The notes under the pieces were generated by a model that made no database searches, had not been told where the DNA came from, and was given only the letters and a program-made list of their open reading frames with translations. A stretch of 64,000 nt of DNA from Halorientalis persicus (GTDB taxonomy: Archaea > Halobacteriota > Halobacteria > Halobacteriales > Haloarculaceae), in NCBI RefSeq assembly GCF_900110215.1, contig NZ_FOCX01000003.1, positions 62,001-126,000 on the forward strand. Reading direction: 5' to 3'. How positions within the stretch are numbered: the stretch's first letter is position 1; each line of letters begins with the position of its first letter. The position numbers and the translations under genes are program-made. Positions 55,443 to 64,000 of the stretch are shown in pieces.

Positions 55443-55880
55443 TCAGTCCTCGTCGAGTCTGACGGTCATCACCGGGACCGGGGACTTGCGGACGACTTTC
55501 TCGGCGACGCTGCCGATGAGGTAGTGGTCGATGCCGGTCCGGCCGTGGGTGCCCATGATCACGAGGTCGACCCCGAGGTCCTCGATGGCGTCGAGGATCG
55601 CGGTCTTGGGGACGCCGTCGGCGACGTGGGTCTCGACGGTCACGTCGTCGGGGAGTGCGGCGACGGCGTCCTCGACGGCGGCCTCGGCGCGCTCGTGTTC
55701 GGCCTCGTCCCAGACCTCCGGCGAGAGGCCGCTGCTGGGGCTCTCGAAGCGGTTGCGCGTGTCGGCGACCGAGAGGACGTGGACCGTGGCGTCGAAGCGC
55801 TCGGCGACGGCCGCGGTGTGGTCGGCGGCCGCGGCGAACCCCTCGCTGCCGTCGGTGGGGAGGAGGATGTCCTGATACAT
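55443..55880 (-). CDS. Universal stress protein UspA family
   Basis: A 145-residue single-domain USP. It starts MYQDILLPTDGSEGFAAAAD, and the ATP-binding motif is VIMGTHGRTGIDHYLIGSVAEKVVR, matching G-x2-G-x9-G-S. Members bind ATP and respond to stress; direct targets are unknown. It is convergent with the MOSC gene with a two-base gap and lies downstream of the TauE/SafE gene on the same strand. Confidence 0.93.
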   Translation of the reverse strand: MYQDILLPTDGSEGFAAAADHTAAVAERFDATVHVLSVADTRNRFESPSSGLSPEVWDEAEHERAEAAVEDAVAALPDDVTVETHVADGVPKTAILDAIEDLGVDLVIMGTHGRTGIDHYLIGSVAEKVVRKSPVPVMTVRLDED

Positions 55881-55922
55881 ATCTACCTGCGGTGTGACGC
55901 CCCGGCGTCAAAAGGGGTGGGA

Positions 55923-57032
55923 TCAGAAGCCGCCGGACATCAGGAAGAGCGCGACGGAGATGACGGCGAAGAGGACGCCGACGCCCTTCTGCAGCGTCCG
56001 CGTGTCGAGCGCGCTGGAGACGTAGGGGGCGACCTGTCCCCCGGTGACGGTCGCGGGGACGGTGAACACGACCATGTTCCAGGGCGTCTCCGCGATGCTC
56101 AGCGCGTGGATGCCGGGGATCACGGTGCCGGCGAAGACGTGGACGAGCGACGCCAGCACGGCCGTGACCGCGACGACGATGTGGTTGGTCCCGATGGCCA
56201 CCTTGGTCGGGACGTTCGTCCGGAGCTGGGAGATGATACCGAGTTCGCCGATGCCGAAGCCGGCAAGCCCCTGGAAGGTGCCGCCGACGCTGTAGTTGGC
56301 GAAGCGTTCGAGGTACCCCGACCACGTGTACTGGTAGGTCTCGCCCTGCGTGTCGACGCGCGTGATCTGGCCCTCGTCGTCGGCGTCGACGCCGGCGGGC
56401 CCGAGTTTGCCGGCGTCGTCGGGCAGGTCCCGCTCGGGTCCACCGTCGGTCGTCACTTCCGTCTCGTCGCCGGACGGTTCGTCGTGGCTGAGGTCTGCCT
56501 TGAACATGAGGTACGCGGCCGTCAGGAGGGCCGCGCCCAGCGCCGCGTGGAACAGCCACCCGGGAATGAAAAAGGACAGCAGCGCGCCCCCGATGACGAA
56601 GGGGACGGCCCCGCCGACCAGGGTGAGCGCCAGTCGGCGGTCGACCAGCCCGTGCCGGACGAACGCGATGGCCGAACTGGACAGGCCGAACGACTCGCTG
56701 ATGAGGCTAACTTTCACGATCGTCTCGGTGGTGATCGGCGGCTCTACCAGCGCGTCGGGCGCGAGAAAACCCGCAAACAGCGGGTAGAGGAAGATGAAAA
56801 ACGGCACGAACAGCGCCGAGCCGCTGATGCCGACGGTGTTGACGGTGGTGGCCCCTAGCAGGAAAAACGGGAACAGCCACCAGAACCGGAGCCAGTACTC
56901 CGTGCCGCTCCCAGTGGTCGGGGCGAACAGCAACACGAACGCCACGAAGACGACTGGGGCGATGAACACGAAGAAGTGCTGATACCGCAGGAACGTCTTC
57001 TGGAACCGACTGGACCTTGACGACGCGGTCAT
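55923..57032 (-). CDS. TauE/SafE-family sulfite/organosulfonate exporter
   Basis: A 369-residue membrane protein with about eight hydrophobic segments in two halves. GATTVNTVGISGSALFVPFF and GGTFQGLAGFGIGELGIISQ are the paired family motifs. A hydrophilic loop of about 65 residues (from about KADLSHDEPSGDE to GETYQYTWSGYLERF) separates the halves. Sulfite or another sulfur-containing anion is the usual proposal for the family; other anions are possible. The gene precedes the UspA gene with a 42-base gap. Confidence 0.85.
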   Translation of the reverse strand: MTASSRSSRFQKTFLRYQHFFVFIAPVVFVAFVLLFAPTTGSGTEYWLRFWWLFPFFLLGATTVNTVGISGSALFVPFFIFLYPLFAGFLAPDALVEPPITTETIVKVSLISESFGLSSSAIAFVRHGLVDRRLALTLVGGAVPFVIGGALLSFFIPGWLFHAALGAALLTAAYLMFKADLSHDEPSGDETEVTTDGGPERDLPDDAGKLGPAGVDADDEGQITRVDTQGETYQYTWSGYLERFANYSVGGTFQGLAGFGIGELGIISQLRTNVPTKVAIGTNHIVVAVTAVLASLVHVFAGTVIPGIHALSIAETPWNMVVFTVPATVTGGQVAPYVSSALDTRTLQKGVGVLFAVISVALFLMSGGF

Positions 57033-57212
57033 TGAGTTGTGAGTGCCGGTTTGGGAATTGCTTTACAAAGGCCTTGTCGTTTGCTCGGACAGTGAGCCAC
57101 GAGAACCGGACACAACCGGCAATATTTCTGCCGGCAGTGACAGACCGTTATATTTCCTGCCGGGTTAGTGGCAACAACTGCCGATTCGACCACCGACGAA
57201 TACGTTCCCCGA

Positions 57213-57221
57213 ATCTTTAAT
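57213..57221 (+). promoter_or_regulatory. TATA box before the small gene at 57240
   Basis: gaatctttaatacag gives a clear TATA element about 25 bases before ATG 57240 and 33 before ATG 57249. This supports a short protein rather than the longer GTG-started frame at 57168. Confidence 0.55.
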
Positions 57222-57239
57222 ACAGACCCGAATAAACTA

Positions 57240-57434
57240 ATGGGTGTAATGAGCCTTAAGGAGGGACTTCCAACGGAGAACGAGCAGTCTGCAGAGACCG
57301 AGCGCCGGATGGACTCGGAGTCTCTCCCGCCGACAGCGGAGCCCCCGAAGACGGGACTCCGCGGGAAACTGGCGCGGTTCAGTCGCGAGTGGTCGCGCCG
57401 CTACGTCGAGATGCGCCTCGACGCACGCAGATAA
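57240..57434 (+). CDS. Small basic/polar protein, 64 residues
   Basis: MGVMSLKEGLPTENEQSAET, then a Pro-rich middle (LPPTAEPPKTGLRGKL) and a basic helix (ARFSREWSRRYVEMRLDARR). It has a good TATA box at leaderless distance. An ATG at 57249 is an alternative start. The C-terminal helix with Arg/Trp/Tyr could bind membrane or nucleic acid. No family is recognised. Confidence 0.5.
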   Translation: MGVMSLKEGLPTENEQSAETERRMDSESLPPTAEPPKTGLRGKLARFSREWSRRYVEMRLDARR

Positions 57435-57570
57435 GCGAGCGCACACGGAGCGCCGAGCGAACGCTTGTGTGAATCAGCCGGTACCGGTCAGTTTACGGAC
57501 CGGATGCGGGAGACCGAGTCTTCCGGCACGGTTTCTGTGGTCGCCAACCGATCAGCACCGTCCGTCCCGA

Positions 57571-59634
57571 TCAGAACTCCTCGGCCGGTTCCGGGACGAC
57601 GCCCTCCTCGGCCTCGTCCTGTAGCTCGTACTCCTGTCTGAGTTCGCGGATGCGGTCGCGGATGTCCGCCGCGAGCTCGAACTCCAGGTTGTCGGCGGCC
57701 TCCGCCATCCGTTCCTGCAGGTCGGCGATCAACTGCTCGGCCTCGCCCTCGTCGCTCGGGTCCATCCCCGAGACGCCGCCGGTGTCGGTCTTGGAACCGG
57801 GGAGGTTGGTCTCGCCGACGGGCTTGTCGATGGTCGTCGGCTCGAAGCCGTGTTCCTCGTTGTACTCCTGCTGGATCTCGCGGCGACGGTTGGTCTCCGC
57901 GATGGCCGACTCCATGGCCGAACTCACGTCGTCGGCGTACAGCACCACCTCGCCGTTGACGTTGCGGGCCGCCCGCCCCATCGTCTGGACGAGCGTCGTC
58001 TCCGACCGGAGAAAGCCCTCCTGGTCGGCGTCGAGGATGGCGACGAGGCTCACCTCCGGGATGTCCAGCCCCTCCCGGAGCAGGTTGATGCCGACGAGCA
58101 CGTCGATCTCGCCCAGTCGCAGCGAGCGGACGAGTTCGTGGCGTTCGAGCGTGTCGGTCTCGTCGTGCATATAGGCCACGTCGATCCCGGCCTCTTCGAG
58201 GTACTCGGTGAGGTCCTCGGCCATCCGCTTGGTGAGGGTCGTCACGAGGACGCGCTCGTCGCGTGCGATCCGGTCGTCGATCCGGTCCATGAGGTCGTCG
58301 ATCTGCCCCGTCGCGTCGGCGATCTCGACGGCCGGGTCGACGAGGTGGGTCGGCCGGACGATCTGTTCGACCACCTGCTCGCTGACCTCGCGCTCGTAGT
58401 CCGCCGGGGTGGCGCTCACGAACAGTATCTGGCCGGTCTTTGCCTCGAACTCCTCGAACGTGAGCGGGCGGTTGTCGAAGGCGGTCGGGAGCCGAAACCC
58501 GTTCTCGACCAGACTCTCCTTGCGTGACTTGTCGCCCTCGTACTGCCCGCGGATCTGCGGGACGGTCTGGTGGGACTCGTCGATCACCGTCAGGAAGTCG
58601 TCGGGGAAGTAATCGAGCAGGGTATAGGGAGCTTCGCCGGAGTCCCGATCCGAGAGGTGGACGGAGTAGTTCTCGATGCCCGAACAGTAGCCGGTCTCCC
58701 GGAGCATCTCCAGATCGAAGGTGGTGCGTTCCTCGATGCGCTGGGCGGCGACGGCGTCGCCGTTGCGCTCGAAGTACCGCACGCGCTGGTCCATCAGCTC
58801 CTCGATCTCTTCGATGGCTTCTTCCAGTCGCTGTTCGGGGATGGAGTAGTGTTCCGCCGGGTGGAGCAAGACGGCGGGGTCGGTGCTCTTGACCTCCCCT
58901 TCGAGGGGGTCGATCTTGACCAAGCGGTCGATCTCGTCGCCCCAGAACTCCACGCGGACGGCGTAGCGCCCGTACATCGGGTAGATTTCGAGGGTGTCGC
59001 CCCGCACGCGGAAGGTACCCTGCGTGAAGTCCACGTCGTTGCGTTCGTAGTTGAGGTCCACCAGCCGGCCCAGCAACTCGTCGCGTTCGATCTCCTGGCC
59101 CTGCCGGAGTTCGAGGGACATATCGACGTAGTTGCGCGGGTCACCGAGACCGTAGATGGCCGAGACGGAAGCGACGACGATCACGTCGTCCCGCGTCAGG
59201 AGCGAGCGGGTCGCGGAGTGTCGCAGCCTATCGATCTCGTCGTTGATCGAGGCGTCCTTGTCGATGAAGGTGTCCGTCTGCTCGACGTAGGCCTCGGGCT
59301 GGTAGTAGTCGTAGTAGCTGACGAAATATTCGACGGCGTTGTCCGGGAACAGTTCGCGGAACTCCTCGTACAGTTGCGCGGCGAGGGTCTTGTTGTGGGC
59401 GATGACCAGCGTCGGCTTTTGAATCTCCTCGATCACCCACGACACGGTGTTGGTCTTGCCCGAGCCGGTAACGCCGAGCAGGGTCTGTTCGTCCATGCCC
59501 TGGCGGAACCCCTCGGCCAGCTGTTCGATGGCCTCGGGCTGGTCGCCCGCGGGGTCAAAGGGCGCGTCGACGCGGAAGTCCCGGTCCACGTCGGGACGGT
59601 CGGGCGAGAGGGGGCTCCCGGAGGTGTCGCTCAT
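57571..59634 (-). CDS. uvrB: Excinuclease ABC subunit B
   Basis: A 687-residue DEAD-like helicase-fold protein. Walker A is [20 protein letters not shown]. The beta-hairpin that inserts into DNA is in [20 protein letters not shown] with [20 protein letters not shown]. Later motifs include [39 protein letters not shown] and [19 protein letters not shown], with a C-terminal UVR domain ([20 protein letters not shown]). It loads on damage with UvrA and recruits UvrC (49597-51354). Its presence indicates bacterial-type excision repair. Confidence 0.96.
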   Translation of the reverse strand: MSDTSGSPLSPDRPDVDRDFRVDAPFDPAGDQPEAIEQLAEGFRQGMDEQTLLGVTGSGKTNTVSWVIEEIQKPTLVIAHNKTLAAQLYEEFRELFPDNAVEYFVSYYDYYQPEAYVEQTDTFIDKDASINDEIDRLRHSATRSLLTRDDVIVVASVSAIYGLGDPRNYVDMSLELRQGQEIERDELLGRLVDLNYERNDVDFTQGTFRVRGDTLEIYPMYGRYAVRVEFWGDEIDRLVKIDPLEGEVKSTDPAVLLHPAEHYSIPEQRLEEAIEEIEELMDQRVRYFERNGDAVAAQRIEERTTFDLEMLRETGYCSGIENYSVHLSDRDSGEAPYTLLDYFPDDFLTVIDESHQTVPQIRGQYEGDKSRKESLVENGFRLPTAFDNRPLTFEEFEAKTGQILFVSATPADYEREVSEQVVEQIVRPTHLVDPAVEIADATGQIDDLMDRIDDRIARDERVLVTTLTKRMAEDLTEYLEEAGIDVAYMHDETDTLERHELVRSLRLGEIDVLVGINLLREGLDIPEVSLVAILDADQEGFLRSETTLVQTMGRAARNVNGEVVLYADDVSSAMESAIAETNRRREIQQEYNEEHGFEPTTIDKPVGETNLPGSKTDTGGVSGMDPSDEGEAEQLIADLQERMAEAADNLEFELAADIRDRIRELRQEYELQDEAEEGVVPEPAEEF

Positions 59635-59679
59635 TGTCGGAGTGGTAGGGCTGGAAGGACTTGGGTGGCTCGCTCCCGG

Positions 59680-60990
59680 TCACCCCTCCACCGCCCCACC
59701 CTCGGCACCCGTCCCCGACCCGCCGGTTCGGAGGTGGAGGTAGCTCACGCAGGCGAGCGAGACGAGGCCGCTGACGGCGGCGAGCGCGAACATGACGCGG
59801 TAGCCGAACATGGTGTAGACCCGGGCACCGGCGAGGGTCTCGCCGGTCCAGTAGGCGTCCAGAATCGCGCCCATCGCGGTCGGGAAGACGGCCGCGCCGG
59901 TGAAGGCGACGGCGTTGACCGCGCCCGTCGCGACGCCGGAGGCACCCGCCCCGTGGCGGTTCTTCACGACGGTGTATCCCAGTGCGTACGACCCGGCGAG
60001 GAAACTCACCGCGAAGAAGGCGACTCCGACGACGAGGAACGGGGGTTTGCCGACCAGCGAGAGGGCGGCGAACGTCGCGGTGTAGAGGACGCCGCCGACG
60101 ACCATCAGCTCCGTGCGTCGACCCAGACCGTCCGAGATGCGGCCGACGACGGGCGGGCCGACGAGCAGGCCGACGCTGCCCAGCAGGGTCAGCGTCGACG
60201 CGGTCGTGATGGACACCTCGTAGACCTGCGAGACGTAAGGGACGCCCCACAGCCCGAGGACGGTGATGTTGAGCCCCGTCGAGGTGAACAGGGCGAGGCC
60301 GGCGAGCCAGGTCTCGCGCTGGCCGAAGACGGTCCGGACGTTCCGGCCGACTTCCCGCAGGGAGAGCGTCGGTGCGGACGGCACGTTGTCCAGCGACCGG
60401 AGACCGGCGTCCTCGGGGGTGTCCCGGGCCAGCACCCAGACGAGGGTGGCGATCAGCAGGCCGACGATACCGATGCCCAGCAGGGTCGTCCGGACACCGA
60501 GTGCGGCCACCGTGATCGCGAGCGGCGTCGTCGCGAGGATACCGCCGAGGCCGGCGACGCCGACGGTGAGGCCGTTCATCGTGGCGAACTCGCCGGGGCG
60601 GAACCAGTTGGCACAGAACCGCAGGATGGCGATGAAGACGACGCTGCCGCCCAGACCGATACAGAGGCGCGCGAGGAAGGCGACGGCGTAGGAGTCCGCG
60701 AGGCCAAAGGCGAGGCCGCCGACGCTCATCACGACGGTGCCGGCGGTCGCGGTCCGGCGGATGCCCAGCCGGTCGGCGAGGACGCCCGCGATCACCTGCA
60801 TCGGTGCGTAGACGTAGAAAAACGCCGAGTGGAGGGTCCCGAGGGCGGTCCCGGTGGTGTCGAACGCGGCCATCAGATCGGCCGAGAGGACCGCCGTCGA
60901 GAGGCGGTGGACGTTCACCAGCAGAAACGCCGTCGCCAGTGCCGTCCACACGATCCAGCGCCGCCGAATCGGATCTGACCAGATGCCCAT
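59680..60990 (-). CDS. MFS transporter, paralogue 1
   Basis: A 436-residue transporter with 12 predicted helices. Starting MGIWSDPIRRRWIVWTALAT, it has LADRLGIRRTATAGTVVMSV (motif A region), a central loop with ARDTPEDAGLRSLDN, and VGRISDGLGRRTELMVVGGV in the second half. It is a Major Facilitator, possibly related to organic-anion or oxalate/formate-type carriers; the substrate is unknown. Two consecutive ATGs (60993 and 60990) are available. A strongly similar gene lies at 61878-63158. Confidence 0.88.
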   Translation of the reverse strand: MGIWSDPIRRRWIVWTALATAFLLVNVHRLSTAVLSADLMAAFDTTGTALGTLHSAFFYVYAPMQVIAGVLADRLGIRRTATAGTVVMSVGGLAFGLADSYAVAFLARLCIGLGGSVVFIAILRFCANWFRPGEFATMNGLTVGVAGLGGILATTPLAITVAALGVRTTLLGIGIVGLLIATLVWVLARDTPEDAGLRSLDNVPSAPTLSLREVGRNVRTVFGQRETWLAGLALFTSTGLNITVLGLWGVPYVSQVYEVSITTASTLTLLGSVGLLVGPPVVGRISDGLGRRTELMVVGGVLYTATFAALSLVGKPPFLVVGVAFFAVSFLAGSYALGYTVVKNRHGAGASGVATGAVNAVAFTGAAVFPTAMGAILDAYWTGETLAGARVYTMFGYRVMFALAAVSGLVSLACVSYLHLRTGGSGTGAEGGAVEG

Positions 60991-61143
60991 CATCGGAGCA
61001 ACCGACACCAGTTCAAAAAACGTTGTGTCGGTTCGGGAAACAGTCCCACGGTCCGAAACAACGTTCGCTTGGCCGTGGTTCCGGGTGGGTCACTTCCGGA
61101 AACGGGGCCAGTGGTTTTTTGAGTGGGTTCCGTGCTCCGGGAC

Positions 61144-61893
61144 ATGGACGCCGCCCTCCCCGTCCAGATCGAGGCGATCGAACCGGGAACGGTTCGTCGT
61201 CGGCCGCGACGCAGTCGCCACGTCCGCCTGCAGGCCGACGGCGCGACCATCGCCGTCTACGATCCCCAGACCGTGGTGACGCCGGACGCCGTCGGCACCG
61301 AGCGGGAAGTGGAACTCTCGGCGGAGGTCCCGTCGGTCGAACCCTGCCCCACGGGTGAGGTCGGCATCGACACTCTGGCGGACGGCGACGCCGTGACCTT
61401 CTACGGTATCGTCGTCACCTTCGACGACCCGGGGACGGCGGCGTTGCTCGACGTGGGCGCGGGAACGGTCCAGTTCGACACGAGTTCGGTCGACCAGCGG
61501 CTCTACGTCGGCGACTTCCTCGAACTGGCCGACCCGGTCGTCCACGTCACCGGAATGTCGCCGACGGGCCAGTCCTACGACGCGTACCTGTCCCAGCTGG
61601 ATAGCGACCACCCGGCCGCGCGTCGCGAAGCGGCGACACACCTCGGCCACCGCGGACGGGAGTGTGCGGTCGACCGACTGGTCGCGCAGTTCCGCGCCGA
61701 GCGCGACCCGAGCGTCCGCCGGGCGGTCGTGACGGCGCTCGGACGGCTCGCGGTGACGGCCCGGCGACCGGACGAACGCCCCGACCCGCGGATTCGCTCG
61801 ACGCTGGAGGCGGCGACGGGTGACGAGGCCCGAGAAGTCAGGGATGCCGCCGACGACTGGCTCGACCGCGTCGCCGACTACTGGTTCCCCTGA
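61144..61893 (+). CDS. HEAT-repeat protein with N-terminal OB-like region
   Basis: A 249-residue protein. The N-terminal half is strand-rich (MDAALPVQIEAIEPGTVRRR, HVRLQADGATIAVYDPQTVV, GDAVTFYGIVVTFDDPGTAA), resembling an OB or similar barrel. The C-terminal half has two to three HEAT/PBS-lyase repeats (HPAARREAATHLGHRGRECA, DPSVRRAVVTALGRLAVTAR). The ATG at 61144 has an MDAALPV start; a GTG seven codons earlier is possible. It lies between the two MFS paralogues and may be functionally linked to them. Confidence 0.75.
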   Translation: MDAALPVQIEAIEPGTVRRRPRRSRHVRLQADGATIAVYDPQTVVTPDAVGTEREVELSAEVPSVEPCPTGEVGIDTLADGDAVTFYGIVVTFDDPGTAALLDVGAGTVQFDTSSVDQRLYVGDFLELADPVVHVTGMSPTGQSYDAYLSQLDSDHPAARREAATHLGHRGRECAVDRLVAQFRAERDPSVRRAVVTALGRLAVTARRPDERPDPRIRSTLEAATGDEAREVRDAADDWLDRVADYWFP

Positions 61894-63158
61894 GTCCGAT
61901 AGAGGGCGACCGAAGCGAGCAGGGCGACCACGCCGGCGGCGGCCGCCAGCCCGAACGCGACCCGGTAGCCAAGCGTCGAGTAGACCTGCGCGCCGTTGAT
62001 CGTCTCACCGGTTCTGTAGGCGTCCAGTACGAGCCCCATCAGCGTCGGGAACAGCGCCGCGCCGGTGAATCCCATCGTGTTGACCGTTCCGGTGGCGACG
62101 CCGCTGGCCCCGCTCGCGTGGCGCTCCTTGATGACGGTGTAGCCCAGCGCGTACCCGCCGGCCAGAAAGCCCGCGGCGAAGAAGGCGACGGCGACGACGG
62201 GCAAGGGCGGCCGGCCCGTGATCGCGAGCAGGGCGAACGAGCCGGCGAAGGCGGCCTGTGCGGCGACCATCAGCCCCAGTCGCCGACCCAGGCGGTCCGA
62301 GAGCCAGCCGACCAGCGGCGGCCCGAGCAGGAGGCCGGCGCTCCCGGCGAGCGTGTACACCGACGCGCCGGTGACGGAGACGCCCTCGTAGGTCTGGACG
62401 ACGTAGGGGACACCCCAGAGGCCGAAGACGGTGATGTTGACGCCGGTGCCACAGAACAGGACGGTGCCGACGAGCCAGGTCTCCCGTTCGCGGAGGACGC
62501 CCGCGGCGTTGGCGGCCACCGCCGACAGCGAGGGCGTCTTCGCCAGTGGCACGCCCTCGATCTCGGCGAGACCGGCGTCGGCCGGTGAGTCCCGGGCCAG
62601 CAGGTAGGCGACGGTCGCCAGCACGAACCCGGCGAGCCCGAGCCCGAACAGCGTCGTCCGCCAGTCGGTCGCCGCGACGACGACCGCCAGTGGCGTGGTC
62701 GCGAGGACGCCGCCGAAGCCGGCGGCGGCGATCGTCAGGCCGCTCATGCGGGCGAACTCGGTCGGTCGGAACCAGTTTGCACAGAAGCGAAGGATGGCGA
62801 TGAACAGCAGACTGCCGCCGAGGCCGATCAGTGCCCGGGCGAGGAAGGCCACCGGATAGGAGTCCGCGACCGAGAAGGCGAGCGCACCGACGCTCATCAC
62901 GACCGTGCCGGCGGTGACGGCACGACGGCTTCCGACTCGATCCGCCACGAAGCCCGCGGGGAGTTGCATCGCCGCGTAGATGTAGAAAAACGAGGCGTGC
63001 AGGGTGCCAAGCGCCGCGCCGGTCGTGTCGAAGGCCGTCGCCAACTGCTCGGCCAGCACCGCCGTCGAGAGTCGGTGGACACTGACCAGAGCGTAGGCCG
63101 CCGCGAGCGCTGTCCAGGCGATCCAGCGACGCTTCGTCGGGTCCGACCAGATGCGCAC
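61878..63158 (-). CDS. MFS transporter, paralogue 2
   Basis: A 426-residue 12-helix transporter aligned along its length with paralogue 1: RIWSDPTKRRWIAWTALAAA, VADRVGSRRAVTAGTVVMSV, LFIAILRFCANWFRPTEFAR, VGWLSDRLGRRLGLMVAAQA. The start is GTG 63158, matching the MGIWSD start of the other copy. The stop overlaps the HEAT gene stop by 16 bases (convergent). The substrate is unknown; duplication suggests two related substrates or expression conditions. Confidence 0.88.
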   Translation of the reverse strand: MRIWSDPTKRRWIAWTALAAAYALVSVHRLSTAVLAEQLATAFDTTGAALGTLHASFFYIYAAMQLPAGFVADRVGSRRAVTAGTVVMSVGALAFSVADSYPVAFLARALIGLGGSLLFIAILRFCANWFRPTEFARMSGLTIAAAGFGGVLATTPLAVVVAATDWRTTLFGLGLAGFVLATVAYLLARDSPADAGLAEIEGVPLAKTPSLSAVAANAAGVLRERETWLVGTVLFCGTGVNITVFGLWGVPYVVQTYEGVSVTGASVYTLAGSAGLLLGPPLVGWLSDRLGRRLGLMVAAQAAFAGSFALLAITGRPPLPVVAVAFFAAGFLAGGYALGYTVIKERHASGASGVATGTVNTMGFTGAALFPTLMGLVLDAYRTGETINGAQVYSTLGYRVAFGLAAAAGVVALLASVALYRTQGNQ

Positions 63159-63409
63159 ACGTCCCGGTGGAACCTACGGGCTGTTAAGTATTTGTAGTCG
63201 AGAGGTAGTCAACGTTCATCCTAGCAGTCGTCGACGAAACATTGTTTGGTAGTGTCTGGCAGGGAAGTGTGGCGGGAGGGCGGTCGCCGTGCAGTCGGGC
63301 ACCAGCATCCGCCGAGCAGGATGGGACCGGCGGTCCCGCTTGCAGTCAGATGTCGACGACTTCGCGCCGGCGACGAAGCGAGGCGGTTCGTGGGCAAGTA
63401 TCCGGCGGC

Positions 63410-63570
63410 CGGCGGTTCACGCGAGCAGCGAAGCCGCTCGCGCCTTTTTCGCCCACGTTCGCGGGAGCATGGCTCCCGCGAGCCCGCCAGAGATCGGAGA
63501 TCTCTGGAGACGTTTTTTGCTCGGGGGGATGCGCTCGCGCTGCTCGCGCACTCCTCCAGGAAAAAGGTGG
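63410..63570. repeat. Palindromic intergenic element C
   Basis: Three or four hairpins in a row: gcgagc/gctcgc (63421-63441), c-gcgggagc-atg-gctcccgc-g (63460-63480, perfect), ccagagatc-gga-gatctctgg (perfect 9-bp arms, about 63487-63507) and a GC-rich one near 63530-63550. It carries ctcgcgcctttttc and gcccacg as in element B, and ends aggaaaaaggtgg. It is placed immediately upstream of the rpl39e TATA box. Confidence 0.6.
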
Positions 63571-63584
63571 GGACGAAAGAACAC

Positions 63585-63593
63585 AAATTTAAG
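63585..63593 (+). promoter_or_regulatory. TATA box for the rpl39e-rpl31e operon
   Basis: acacaaatttaagcgg holds a strong TATA element about 28 bases before ATG 63619, so the mRNA is probably leaderless. The right end of palindromic element C lies 14 bases further upstream. Confidence 0.6.
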
Positions 63594-63618
63594 CGGCGGC
63601 GGGGTAGAAGCGGGCACT

Positions 63619-63771
63619 ATGGGTAAGAAGTCGAAGGCCAAGAAAAAGCGCCTCGCCAAGAAGGACCGACAGAACAGCCGAATTCCGGCGTGGGTCATGC
63701 TCAAGACGGACCGCGAGGTCCAGCGCAACCCCAAGCGCCGCAGCTGGCGTAACAGCGACACCGACGAATAA
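63619..63771 (+). CDS. rpl39e: 50S ribosomal protein L39e
   Basis: A 50-residue basic protein, [50 protein letters not shown]. The R-x-P-x-W-V/M pattern and the N-terminal Lys cluster are diagnostic for L39e, which lines the peptide exit tunnel. It overlaps the next start by one base (TAATG), so it is co-translated with rpl31e. This is the usual first gene of an archaeal ribosomal operon. Confidence 0.95.
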   Translation: MGKKSKAKKKRLAKKDRQNSRIPAWVMLKTDREVQRNPKRRSWRNSDTDE

Positions 63772-64000
63772 TGAGCGCGAGTGACTTCGAGGAGCGGGTC
63801 ATCACCGTCCCGCTCCGTGACGTGAACGCGGAACCGAAACACGAACGCGCCGGCAAAGCGATGACGCTGATCCGCGAGCACCTCGCTCAGCACTTCAGCG
63901 TCGACGGTGACGCCGTTCGGCTGGACCCCTCGATCAACGAGGAGATCTGGGAGCGCGGCCAGAAAAAGCCCCCGAGCAAGCTTCGCGTGCGGGCCGCCCG
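63771..64000 (+). CDS. rpl31e: 50S ribosomal protein L31e (3'-truncated by window edge)
   Basis: The visible 76 residues read [20 protein letters not shown], then HERAGKAMTLIREHLAQHFS and INEEIWERGQKKPPSKLRVR, the conserved L31e sequence. The gene runs off the right end; the family is about 90 residues, so only a short C-terminus is missing. In archaea it is often followed by tif6 and prefoldin genes. Confidence 0.94.
   Translation, partial: MSASDFEERVITVPLRDVNAEPKHERAGKAMTLIREHLAQHFSVDGDAVRLDPSINEEIWERGQKKPPSKLRVRAA

Larger units (their letters stand above)
63159..63618. other. Long intergenic region before the ribosomal protein genes
   Basis: This 460-base stretch holds the minus-strand promoter of the MFS gene on the left (an A/T-rich ttaagtatttgtag near 63183), palindromic element C in the middle, and the TATA box of rpl39e on the right. 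The open frames crossing it (63242-63592, 63246-63626, 63289-63771) are Arg/Ser-rich and not credible as genes. Confidence 0.6.

Noticed and set aside
63242-63771. Three overlapping plus-strand frames across element C
   Set aside because: They arise from hairpin-rich DNA; the only gene-like part is the L39e sequence starting at 63619.

Overview
The window is high-GC DNA from a halophilic archaeon (class Halobacteria; probably Haloarculaceae-like, but the genus cannot be fixed from sequence alone). The evidence is strongly acidic proteins, TATA boxes about 25-28 bases before many start codons (leaderless transcripts), archaeal L39e and L31e ribosomal proteins at the right edge, a haloarchaeal NAD+-dependent DNA ligase, and several small haloarchaea-type membrane proteins. 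I see no tRNA, rRNA or CRISPR array.

Layout. 1-6.5 kb: the end of cheC, an M48 membrane protease, a 3Fe-4S ferredoxin, a MATE transporter, several small haloarchaeal genes, a RecA-fold protein with a degenerate P-loop and a methyltransferase. 6.5-13 kb: an AI-2E-type transporter, two two-domain rhodanese sulfurtransferases, a MgtC/DUF4010 membrane protein and a ZIP metal transporter. 13-20 kb: ThpR divergent from a small JAMM protease, then a sodium:solute symporter, an AbrB-PhoU regulator and an agmatinase-type ureohydrolase, then a TPR/DUF424 pair and a HotDog thioesterase. 20-24 kb: sufS and sufU, separated by an azlC-azlD block bracketed by two related palindromic elements. 24-33 kb: two PAS histidine kinases (one with a recently duplicated PAS domain), RtcA, an HTH regulator, ThrC and a BCCT transporter. 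33-45 kb: serA, serB, a class V aminotransferase, metX and two metY-type genes, with an MntA-HepT (type VII) toxin-antitoxin pair inside the met cluster and a VapBC pair after the aminotransferase. 45-60 kb: ligA, uvrC and uvrB, a four-repeat cysteine surface protein followed by an SPFH/stomatin, a MOSC protein, UspA and TauE/SafE. 60-64 kb: two paralogous MFS transporters around a HEAT-repeat gene, a palindromic element, then rpl39e-rpl31e.

How the genes fit together. Amino-acid metabolism is the largest theme: threonine (ThrC), serine (SerA, SerB and a candidate transaminase) and homocysteine/methionine from O-acetylhomoserine (MetX, MetY). Sulfur handling recurs as SufS/SufU, two rhodaneses, TauE/SafE and MOSC. 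Repair genes (ligA, uvrB, uvrC) are scattered among them.

The most unusual signals are: (1) two genes, sufU and the class V aminotransferase, whose last 17-18 codons are repeated downstream with a short insert between the copies (a two-hairpin element and a vapBC module); (2) a family of palindromic intergenic elements, two of which bracket the azlCD block between sufS and sufU; (3) a membrane protein carrying four copies of a module with two cysteines spaced exactly 33 residues apart, directly upstream of an SPFH protein.
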